6,349 nucleotides of DNA from an uncultured Schwartzia sp. (GTDB lineage: Bacteria; Bacillota; Negativicutes; Selenomonadales; Selenomonadaceae), in the NCBI GenBank assembly GCA_905373705.1, contig CAJPUA010000057.1:1-6349 (forward strand), written 5' to 3'. Of this stretch, positions 1 through 5,730 are shown piece by piece. The position numbers were made by a program, and so were the translations under genes. The stretch's first letter is position 1. Every line of letters starts with the position of its first letter. Under the pieces are notes generated by a model that saw nothing but the letters and a program-made list of their open reading frames with translations, did no database searches and was not told the DNA's origin.

Positions 1-32
1 GCTCATAGATGTGTGAGCCGTCCCCGCTTTTT
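1..32. terminator. Edge-truncated GC-rich palindrome: terminator or REP-like element
   Basis: GCTCA (1-5) and TGAGC (14-18) pair around an 8-nt loop. The right arm continues as CGTCCCCGC (19-27) followed by five T (28-32). The matching GCGGGGACG arm would lie just before base 1 and cannot be seen. If present, the hairpin would have about 14 base pairs. Seen from the minus strand, it lies 8 nt past the stop codon of the radical SAM gene, preceded by an A-run, as expected of a bidirectional Rho-independent terminator. The GGGGACGG arm also resembles the REP-like palindromes scattered in many Firmicute genomes and linked to REP-associated tyrosine transposases. The two readings are not exclusive. 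The visible half is direct observation; the full hairpin is inference. Confidence 0.5.
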
Positions 33-39
33 ATATCGT

Positions 40-702
40 CTAATTCGCTTCATAAGCCCTCACCCGGAGTCGCAGCCCCCGCGCTTCACAGAGCTCTCGA
101 CAGGCCGTGATCTCCGCTGGGTTTTCGACCTGATCAACCACGGTCATTACCACGTCCGGTACATACGCTTTGCAGCGCTGGGCAAAAGCCAGCATCGCCT
201 CGTAGGATCTTTCGCCAAATTGGCTGCGCGTAAGTTCAAGATAACGCGCCGCGTTGGATGCGTTCAAACTGATCGAAATGGTATCAAGGATTCCGCCGGC
301 AAAATCAGCCGCCGTATCCCGCTGATAAATCAGATCAGACAAGCCTGTAGTATTGACCCGTGTCTTGACTGCCGGATGTTCCTGACGCAGCCGGTGAAGA
401 ATGGTCACCATATCCGAAAGGCGCATCGTCGGCTCCCCAAAACCGCAAAATACCACTTCATTTATCAGCGGCCAGGGAACGGCCTCCAGTTCTTCCAACA
501 CTTCGCTGACCTTCGGTTCCCTCTTAAGCCAGAGGGACGTTTCCGCCGCCATACGCTTCATGCCGCGCAGGCAAAACGTACATGCACAGGGACAGCGGTT
601 CGTTATGTTCAGGTAAATACTGCGCTGTCCCGACGGATAACGCCGTTGGCTTTCCGCCAGATCAATATATTCCCCGCCAGTATCCACCGCATAAACGATC
701 AT
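40..702 (-). CDS. Radical SAM protein, TatD nuclease-associated type
   Basis: The product has 220 residues. It should bind a [4Fe-4S] cluster and cleave S-adenosylmethionine to start radical chemistry; its substrate is unknown. The cluster motif CxxxCxxC is Cys37, Cys41 and Cys44, with one extra Cys39 inside it. After it come a GFGEP motif (87-91, the SAM-binding GGE equivalent), RVNTTG (115-120) and SISLNA (143-148), all typical of a short radical SAM half-barrel without an auxiliary-cluster domain. The short length, the FCGFGEPT motif and the CTFCLR context fit the family that databases name TatD nuclease-associated radical SAM protein; this is from memory. The ATG at 702 has GGGAG 8 nt upstream. 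The gene is last in the unit, 43 nt after ftsW, and is followed by a terminator-like palindrome. No tatD is visible; it could lie just outside the window. Superfamily assignment is firm, subfamily fairly so, role unknown. Confidence 0.85.
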   Translation of the reverse strand: MIVYAVDTGGEYIDLAESQRRYPSGQRSIYLNITNRCPCACTFCLRGMKRMAAETSLWLKREPKVSEVLEELEAVPWPLINEVVFCGFGEPTMRLSDMVTILHRLRQEHPAVKTRVNTTGLSDLIYQRDTAADFAGGILDTISISLNASNAARYLELTRSQFGERSYEAMLAFAQRCKAYVPDVVMTVVDQVENPAEITACRELCEARGLRLRVRAYEAN

Positions 703-745
703 TCATCTCGCTCCCATTCTCCATTCAGAAAAATTCCGGCCATCC

Positions 746-1948
746 CTACTTTACTCGGCGCAAATACGGACGGGACGACCTATCCGTCTCCGGCAGCGGA
801 GCCGAGGTCATTACGGTTTTTGACGGAACGCTTTTCCAGCCAATATTAAGCAAAATACCGACGGCCCACAGACTGACCGCCAATGAAGAACCGCCGTAGC
901 TAATAAACGGCAGCGGAACGCCGACAACCGGCCCCCAGCCGCCGACCATAAAAAGATTCGCGAGCGCCTGCCCGACGATAAGCACCGTCAAGCCAAACGC
1001 CAGATTCTGCCCCAAGGGATCCCGCGCCGCTCTGGCAATGCGGACGCCATAATAAACTAATGAAGCGAACAGTCCAAATACCACGAGCGCGCCAAGAAAC
1101 CCTGTTTCCTGGCACCAGACGGCAAAAGCGAAATCGGTATGCGCTTCCGGCAGATAGTGATATTTACTAACTCCGACGCCCAGCCCCATTCCAGTAAGAC
1201 CGCCGGAACCGATTGCCTGCAAGGACTGCACGACCTGATACCCTGTTCCCTGCGGATCCGCCCAAGGATTAAACATGGCAAAGATCCGCGCCAAGCGGTA
1301 CGGCTGCACCCAGCAGATAATACATCCCGCCAGCGCGCTTAGTCCCACCATCCAAAGTTTTTCCCTTTTCCGCATATTGGAAAAAAGCAACATAATAAGC
1401 GGTACGCCGGCTACAATACTCGCCGTCGCACCGTCCGGCTCCCGCTCGATCAAAATCGCCATCGCTCCCAGAAAAAACCATTGTCGATTAAGCAACCGAC
1501 AGGGCCGTCCGGCACGCACGCAGGAAGCTATATAGGAGGCTTCAATGAACACGGCCACTACCTTGGCAAATTCTGCCGGCTGAAACTGGATTCCTGCCAG
1601 CGGGAGCCAGCGCTGAGCGCCATTGATCGTCGTGCCAATAAACAGCACTAAAATCAGCGAAATAAGTATCCCGCCAAAAATAAGCGGCATCACCGCCCGC
1701 CAACGATGATAATTGACGAACACCCCCGCCAGGAGGAAGAGGATTCCCCCCGCAAGGTTAACCGCATGTTTTTGCAGGAAAAAATAAGGCGTCCCAAAAT
1801 TCATCTCCGCCATCACAAAGCTGGAACTGAAAACATTCAGCCCGCCAATAATGAGGAGCCCGCTCATGATCCCCAGTACCGCTTCACAGTCGTTCAGCCA
1901 GAATTTGCGACCGTCCTGCAAAAGGAGTCGATTCGTCCCTGCCGTCAT
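746..1948 (-). CDS. ftsW: FtsW/RodA/SpoVE-family (SEDS) peptidoglycan glycosyltransferase, FtsW-like
   Basis: This 400-residue polytopic membrane protein belongs to the SEDS family. These proteins polymerise lipid II into glycan strands together with a class B penicillin-binding protein. Roughly ten hydrophobic segments are visible. Signature blocks are NGAQRWLPLAG followed by QPAEFAK (109-129), EPDGATAS (170-177, corresponding to the EPD/QPD catalytic-aspartate region), the GYQVVQSLQAIGSGG block (236-250), YLPEAHTDF (265-273) and GVPLPFISYGGSSL (343-356). YLPEAHTDF and GYQVVQSL look more like FtsW or SpoVE than RodA. The residue before ETGF is Gln280, where FtsW usually has Glu. The chosen start is ATG at 1948, which overlaps the trmB stop as ATGA and has GAGGTG 8 nt upstream. 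A TTG at 1966 would add six residues without a comparable site. No mur/dcw genes are adjacent, so it may be a second SEDS paralogue rather than the sole division FtsW. Confidence 0.9.
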   Translation of the reverse strand: MTAGTNRLLLQDGRKFWLNDCEAVLGIMSGLLIIGGLNVFSSSFVMAEMNFGTPYFFLQKHAVNLAGGILFLLAGVFVNYHRWRAVMPLIFGGILISLILVLFIGTTINGAQRWLPLAGIQFQPAEFAKVVAVFIEASYIASCVRAGRPCRLLNRQWFFLGAMAILIEREPDGATASIVAGVPLIMLLFSNMRKREKLWMVGLSALAGCIICWVQPYRLARIFAMFNPWADPQGTGYQVVQSLQAIGSGGLTGMGLGVGVSKYHYLPEAHTDFAFAVWCQETGFLGALVVFGLFASLVYYGVRIARAARDPLGQNLAFGLTVLIVGQALANLFMVGGWGPVVGVPLPFISYGGSSLAVSLWAVGILLNIGWKSVPSKTVMTSAPLPETDRSSRPYLRRVK

Positions 1949-2595
1949 GGGAACCCCACCTCGCAACGGTTAATCTTTTCGCCCAGCGCGCTGAATTTTG
2001 CTTCGTATTCTGTTTCGATATTCTCCGGACGCCCTTCTGCATGAAGATCATACGACACATCCGTGACCGTCAAACCGACGGCGGCAAATTCCTGCAAAGA
2101 AAAATCGAAGAGCGGACGATTATCCGTTTTGAAAAAAAGACGGCCGCCTGCCGACAGGAGACGCCGGTACTTTTCCAAAAAGAGGCGGCCAGTCAGCCGC
2201 CGCCGGGCATGGCGGTTCTTTGGCCAAGGGTCGCAAAAATTGATATAGAATCCCGTGATCTCGCCCGGCGCGAAAATTTGCTCGAGCGCCTGAACGTCAA
2301 AGACTAAGAGCCGGACATTCGAAAGCTCGGCCGCCGCAACTTTTACCGCAGCCTTATAGAGAACATCCTGCTGAAGCTCGATACCGATAAAATCCTTCTC
2401 CGGCTCTTGCGCCGCGATCTGACTGATGAAATCTCCTTTGCCCGTCCCCAGCTCCACATAGAGCGGCGCTTGTCGCCCGAATATCTCATTCCAGCGCCCG
2501 CGCTCCGCTTCAGTCGCCGGGCGATCCTTCGGATAGACAAACGCATCAAAATTATGGATGGCCGTATCAACCCACGGTTTCCTCCGCAATCGCAA
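1945..2595 (-). CDS. trmB: tRNA (guanine-N7)-methyltransferase TrmB
   Basis: This 216-residue class I methyltransferase uses S-adenosylmethionine to form m7G46 in the variable loop of tRNAs, in the cytoplasm. Motif I is VELGTGKGDF (47-56), followed by the acidic GIEL (71-74). The family hallmark NFCDPWPKNRHARRRL (119-134) contains the catalytic-region Asp122; here Cys121 stands where Ser is usual. FKTDNRPLFDFSL (155-167) and the C-terminal TEYEAKF (195-201) complete the signature. The reading frame stays open back to 2721, but the N-terminus MRLRRKPW typical of the family begins at the TTG at 2595. That codon has AAGGAG 10 nt upstream, and starting there avoids a long overlap with the preceding regulator gene. 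The regulator stop lies 20 nt upstream. The trmB TGA overlaps the ftsW ATG, which suggests translational coupling. Assignment is firm. Confidence 0.95.
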   Translation of the reverse strand: MRLRRKPWVDTAIHNFDAFVYPKDRPATEAERGRWNEIFGRQAPLYVELGTGKGDFISQIAAQEPEKDFIGIELQQDVLYKAAVKVAAAELSNVRLLVFDVQALEQIFAPGEITGFYINFCDPWPKNRHARRRLTGRLFLEKYRRLLSAGGRLFFKTDNRPLFDFSLQEFAAVGLTVTDVSYDLHAEGRPENIETEYEAKFSALGEKINRCEVGFP

Positions 2596-2615
2596 ACTAA
2601 CCCCGCTCCTTACTC
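2596..2615 (-). promoter_or_regulatory. Ribosome binding site setting the TTG start of trmB
   Basis: On the minus strand AAGGAG occupies 2611-2606, 10 nt before the TTG at 2595. No comparable site precedes the other in-frame start candidates further upstream, which lie inside the regulator gene. The short gap between the two genes holds little else. Confidence 0.75.
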
Positions 2616-4526
2616 TCAGGTCTTTTCCAAGCCAAATTTCTTCAGATAGCGATACAACGTCACCCGACTGACATTCAGCAAGTTCGCCAGCCGACTGATA
2701 TTGCCGCCGGCAGCCTTCCACGCTTTAACGAAAACCTCACGATCTTCCTTCCACTTATTGTCAGGTTTAATATCCCCCATCAGATTGATATTTTCCGGGC
2801 GGATAACGTTTCCTTTCGTATTGAAAAACGCATATTCCAACACACTTTGCAGCTGCTTGATATTGCCCGGCCAGTCATAGTCATGGAGAATCTTTATGGT
2901 TTCCGGCGTGGCGGTTTTCGGCGCCATCTGATGCTGCGCCGCCAACTCCGTCAGGACATGCGCAACGAGCTGTGGAATATCCTCACGGCGGCTGCGCAGC
3001 GGCGGAACCCGGATAATGCTCCGGGAAACGATATTATAAAGCTCCCGGTCAACCAAGCCGCGCTCGCTGAGCCGTCGAAGATCACTATCGCAAGCAGCGA
3101 TAATGCGCACATTAATCGGGCGTTCCACAGTCTCGCCAATCCGGCAGGAAAATCCCCGCTTTAAGAATTCAGCCAAGCGGGCCGCGATATTCTTCGGCAT
3201 CTTTTCCACTTCATCTAAAAACAAGGTCCCGCCCGACGCCAATTCCAGCTTGCCGGGATGGCTGTCCTCCGCGTTCATGACGATGCCGAAAAGCTCCTGC
3301 TCCATAAGCTCAGGGGTTGCGTCGCCGCAACGCAGTGTAATAAGCGGTCCCGCCGCCCGAGGACTGGCCTGATGGATACCGTGTGCCAGCCGCTGCTTTC
3401 CGGTGCCCGCCTCCCCCTGGATTAGCAGATGATGTTTATTCTTCGCCATCCGGGCCGCCCGCTCCTGCATTGCCGAAAAGGACGTCCCCTCTCCCACCAT
3501 GGAGCTCAGGCTGTATTTCGATGTATACCCTGCGGCGTGAGCCACCAGCGTCCGCAAATCTTCAATCGGCATAGAAACTACCACGACGCTCGACACCGCC
3601 TGTTCAGCATCGCGCTCCAACGGCACCACTGTCGTAATGTCCTCGTACGTTTTGGCTTCCGTTATCCAAGTGACTTCTTTATTATGCGAAGGGATTCCTC
3701 GGAACCCATTATAGATCGGCGTATGGCGATAATTAAGAACTACGTCGCTTAAGTTTGGCGCTTTATGATCCTTTCGCGACACGCCGATCCCAGCCAGTCG
3801 CGTAAGGCCAAGCCGATTAGCATAAGCTACGTCGCCGCCGGACATCACATGATATACGGCAAACGGCGTCGCGTCGAGAATCGCTTCCTGCGCTTTAATT
3901 CGCTGCATCTGCGTCAAATAGGACTCCAGCGATTTACGAAGCGTCAAAAGGATAGAAATGATCGCATCCTGTTTTATCTCGCCTCTTTCTACCGCCACCA
4001 GCGTCATCAGATAACTAAGCTCGCCGTTTATGTGCACCGGCGTCGAGCAGGCGTCCCCGCCGTGACATTCCTTCACCCACATTTCCGGGCCGAACAGCCA
4101 GAACGGCGCCTCATGTTCCCGGGCGATACTGATACTTGACGTGCCAACCTCCTCAATCCCCACGCGCACGCCTTCGATCTCCCCAGCTGTCATCTGAAAA
4201 TACGGCAACGCGTAACTTTTAAGTACGACACAATCCGCGTCCAAAAGCAGCAGGCAAAGATCATATTTCTGGAAAAATTCCCGAACCCCGTCCGCCATAC
4301 TTTCCAGATAATCGATTGCCGCCTGGTGGCTTTTTCGTCGCTCAGCAAAGATTTCCGGAGCCAGCCGCCGCGTCAGGACCATCCGATCCGACGGGACGTT
4401 CAGTTCCCGGCTTTTCCGCCATGAATCCGCTACCCAGGGGTGAACATTCGGGTCAATATCGCCCGTTTCCATGAATCTTTTGTAATAGATCGCCAGTTTA
4501 TCCCGGTTTCGCTGTTCCCGAATCAT
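2616..4526 (-). CDS. AcoR/DhaR-type GAF-AAA+-Fis transcriptional regulator lacking GAFTGA
   Basis: The product has 636 residues. Residues 29-50 contain the WVADSWRKSR motif typical of AcoR-like proteins. A GAF-like sensor spans about 75-205 and a PAS-like segment about 207-320. The AAA+ domain (about 340-565) has Walker A GEAGTGKQ (371-378), Walker B GGTLFLDEVE (432-441), the sensor-I region NVRIIAACDSDL (472-483), an LYNIVSRSIIRVPPLRSRREDI block (496-517) and WPGNIKQL (552-559). A Fis-type helix-turn-helix lies at about 606-632 (NISRLANLLNVSRVTLYRYL). Between ELFG (411-414) and GKLELA (425-430) only ten residues remain, so the GAFTGA loop that contacts sigma-54 is deleted. E. coli DhaR, which activates a sigma-70 promoter, lacks it too. 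The Walker A Ser-to-Ala and Glu-to-Gln changes are minor. The start at 4526 has GGAGAGG 8 nt upstream. It heads the trmB-ftsW-rSAM unit. The ligand is unknown; targets may include its own promoter or lgt. Confidence 0.9.
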   Translation of the reverse strand: MIREQRNRDKLAIYYKRFMETGDIDPNVHPWVADSWRKSRELNVPSDRMVLTRRLAPEIFAERRKSHQAAIDYLESMADGVREFFQKYDLCLLLLDADCVVLKSYALPYFQMTAGEIEGVRVGIEEVGTSSISIAREHEAPFWLFGPEMWVKECHGGDACSTPVHINGELSYLMTLVAVERGEIKQDAIISILLTLRKSLESYLTQMQRIKAQEAILDATPFAVYHVMSGGDVAYANRLGLTRLAGIGVSRKDHKAPNLSDVVLNYRHTPIYNGFRGIPSHNKEVTWITEAKTYEDITTVVPLERDAEQAVSSVVVVSMPIEDLRTLVAHAAGYTSKYSLSSMVGEGTSFSAMQERAARMAKNKHHLLIQGEAGTGKQRLAHGIHQASPRAAGPLITLRCGDATPELMEQELFGIVMNAEDSHPGKLELASGGTLFLDEVEKMPKNIAARLAEFLKRGFSCRIGETVERPINVRIIAACDSDLRRLSERGLVDRELYNIVSRSIIRVPPLRSRREDIPQLVAHVLTELAAQHQMAPKTATPETIKILHDYDWPGNIKQLQSVLEYAFFNTKGNVIRPENINLMGDIKPDNKWKEDREVFVKAWKAAGGNISRLANLLNVSRVTLYRYLKKFGLEKT

Positions 4527-4569
4527 ATCCTTATCCTCTCCGTTCCTAAGGATTTTTCTTCGCTGTAAA

Positions 4570-4612
4570 TCGACATTGTCCTTATTGTACCAAGCATTTC
4601 ACAATATCGCAA
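4570..4612 (-). promoter_or_regulatory. Sigma-70-type promoter for the regulator-trmB-ftsW-rSAM unit
   Basis: On the minus strand, TTGCGA (4612-4607) is the -35 candidate (4 of 6 consensus) and TACAAT (4589-4584) is the -10 candidate (5 of 6). They are separated by 17 nt. TGG directly before the -10 makes it an extended -10. Transcription would start near 4577, giving a leader of about 50 nt before the ATG at 4526. No -24/-12 sigma-54 element was found in this intergenic region. Confidence 0.6.
4583..4606. repeat. Inverted repeat overlapping the regulator promoter (candidate operator)
   Basis: TATTGT (4583-4588) and ACAATA (4601-4606) form a perfect 6-bp inverted repeat separated by 12 bp. 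It covers most of the spacer and the -10 box of the leftward promoter. Further ATTGT or ACAAT copies occur at about 4575-4579 and 4634-4638. A bound protein here would block the promoter, so autoregulation by the adjacent regulator is possible. A 6-bp repeat in AT-rich DNA can arise by chance. Confidence 0.35.
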
Positions 4613-4654
4613 TTCTTTGTTCGAAAAAACTTTACAATCCGTCAAAAGATTCTC

Positions 4655-4762
4655 TGCTTTCTTTTGCTTTTGTAATAATCCTATGATTGAAAAAGACTCT
4701 TTGCTTTTCCGCAGGCAACATTTTCACAGTGCCTTTTCCTCCCTCTTTTTCTGCTTTGCTTT
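4655..4762 (+). repeat. Five TGCTTT repeats in a pyrimidine-rich tract before lgt
   Basis: TGCTTT occurs at 4655-4660, 4665-4670, 4702-4707, 4752-4757 and 4757-4762. The first pair is exactly 10 bp apart, the next two are 50 bp apart, and the last two overlap by one base, just before the -10 of lgt. The tract is rich in C and T on the plus strand. It could be a cis-regulatory array or only compositional bias. It fills most of the 253-bp intergenic region on the lgt side. Confidence 0.3.
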
Positions 4763-4767
4763 ATAAT
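4762..4767 (+). promoter_or_regulatory. Candidate -10 box for lgt
   Basis: TATAAT matches the sigma-70 -10 consensus fully and lies 33 nt before the TTG start. No convincing -35 hexamer is found 16-18 nt upstream, where the DNA is a C/T run. The promoter may be weak or need an activator. Confidence 0.45.
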
Positions 4768-4787
4768 AACTTTTAGGAAATGATTAC

Positions 4788-4800
4788 AGGAGGACTGACC
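4788..4800 (+). promoter_or_regulatory. Ribosome binding site setting the TTG start of lgt
   Basis: A perfect AGGAGG (4788-4793) lies 7 nt before the TTG at 4801. The in-frame ATG at 4780 lies upstream of this site and has no properly spaced Shine-Dalgarno sequence of its own, so it is unlikely to be used. Confidence 0.85.
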
Positions 4801-5625
4801 TTGCATCAATATTTGTTTTTTATTGGCGACTTTCCTGTCCGCGCCTACGGACTTGTTCTCAGTCTCAGCATTATTCTTGCTACTGGCGTCGCCTATTTTC
4901 TTGCCAAGCAGGATGGTCGCTGGCATACGCATATTCTGGATATGGGGCTCTACTGCGGTCTCGCTGGTATCCTTGGCTCGCGGCTCTGGGACGTATTCTT
5001 TTTTGACTGGGACTACTACCGGCACCATCTGACTGAACTGTTAAATGTCTGGCAGGGCGGTATGGCGATACAGGGGGGCATCGTCCTTGGTGCCGCCGTC
5101 GGTATTTGGTACACCAAACGCCACCATATCGATACCTGGGCGCTTGCCGATATTGTCTGCCCCGCCGTTATTTTAGGCCAGGCCATTGGCCGCTGCGCCA
5201 ATCTTTTGAACGGCGATGCGTTCGGCGCTCCGACGGGCGGCGATTTTGGACTTCTTTACCCTTCTACGACACTGGCCTATCACACATACGGCAGCCAGCC
5301 GCTCTGGCCCGCTGAGATATGGGAAGGCCAGCTGGATATTATTATCTTTGCATTGCTTCTTATCTATCGATCGACGAATCACGCGAAGGGACAGGCTTTC
5401 GCGCTCTACATCATGCTTTATTCCGCCGCGCGCTTTTTTCTGGAATACCTGCGCGGCGACTATACGAATCTTGTCTTTGGCCTTTTCAAATCAGCCCAGA
5501 TGACCAGCGTCATCGCCTTCACTGCCTCGCTTTCTGTCTGGCTCTGGTTGGCCTGGCGCCATGCAAAGGAGGATGCGGAAGCGAACCGGCCGGCGGCGAT
5601 CCCCCGAAAACGCCGTCATCCTTGA
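4801..5625 (+). CDS. lgt: Prolipoprotein diacylglyceryl transferase Lgt
   Basis: This 274-residue membrane enzyme transfers diacylglycerol from phosphatidylglycerol to the lipobox cysteine of preprolipoproteins, the first step of lipoprotein maturation. The N-terminus MHQYLFFIGDFPVRAYGL is typical and supports the TTG start. About seven hydrophobic segments are visible. The Lgt signature is GQAIGRCANLLNGDAFG (126-142), in which Arg131 corresponds to essential Arg143 of E. coli and Asn134 is retained. YSAARFFLEYLRGD (207-220) carries Arg211, matching essential Arg239. Two histidines of the E. coli protein are replaced: the HGG histidine (His103) is Gln91 in GGMAIQGG, and the HPxxLYE histidine is Gln166 in QPLWPAE. 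The C-terminal tail is basic (RKRRHP). The gene is divergent from the regulator. It is followed after 105 nt by the AdoMet decarboxylase homologue, which has its own promoter. Assignment is firm; activity is expected because position 103 varies within the family. Confidence 0.95.
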   Translation: MHQYLFFIGDFPVRAYGLVLSLSIILATGVAYFLAKQDGRWHTHILDMGLYCGLAGILGSRLWDVFFFDWDYYRHHLTELLNVWQGGMAIQGGIVLGAAVGIWYTKRHHIDTWALADIVCPAVILGQAIGRCANLLNGDAFGAPTGGDFGLLYPSTTLAYHTYGSQPLWPAEIWEGQLDIIIFALLLIYRSTNHAKGQAFALYIMLYSAARFFLEYLRGDYTNLVFGLFKSAQMTSVIAFTASLSVWLWLAWRHAKEDAEANRPAAIPRKRRHP

Positions 5626-5639
5626 AGCTCTGTTAAAAA

Positions 5640-5669
5640 TTGTATATTTATGCCGAATTATGGTAAAAT
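5640..5669 (+). promoter_or_regulatory. Extended -10 promoter for the SpeD-like gene
   Basis: TTGTAT (5640-5645) matches 4 of 6 bases of the -35 consensus. TAAAAT (5664-5669) matches 5 of 6 of the -10 consensus. The spacer is 18 nt, and TGG immediately before the -10 provides an extended -10. Transcription would start near 5676, giving a leader of about 55 nt. It separates this gene from lgt, though read-through from lgt is possible because no terminator is seen between them. Confidence 0.55.
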
Positions 5670-5730
5670 AGGTCTTGATTTTGCAATTATTTATTATTCT
5701 TTATCACTTTACCGACAAAAGGAGACCTGC

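Noticed and set aside
13..849. Long plus-strand open frame (278 codons) opposite the radical SAM gene
   Set aside because: It is antisense to a gene with clear motifs, spans a gene boundary, has no ribosome binding site, and its translation shows no recognisable domain.
4585..4606. Rex-like or CRP/FNR-like site (TTGTGAAA...ACAA on the minus strand)
   Set aside because: The second half-site lacks TTCACAA and the total length is 20 rather than 18 bp, so only the outer arms match.
4711..4733. Possible sigma-54 -24/-12 element on the minus strand (GGCAC ... TTGCC)
   Set aside because: The spacing between the GG and GC dinucleotides is about 5 bp too long for a sigma-54 promoter.
4681..5028. Minus-strand open frame of 115 codons opposite the start of lgt
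   Set aside because: It overlaps the well-supported lgt coding sequence and promoter, and its product is low-complexity and basic with no motif.
5650..5730. Upstream in-frame ATG that would extend the SpeD-like protein by 27 residues
   Set aside because: It falls inside the predicted promoter and has no Shine-Dalgarno sequence, whereas the ATG at 5731 has AAAGGAG 6 nt upstream and gives the N-terminus expected of the family.
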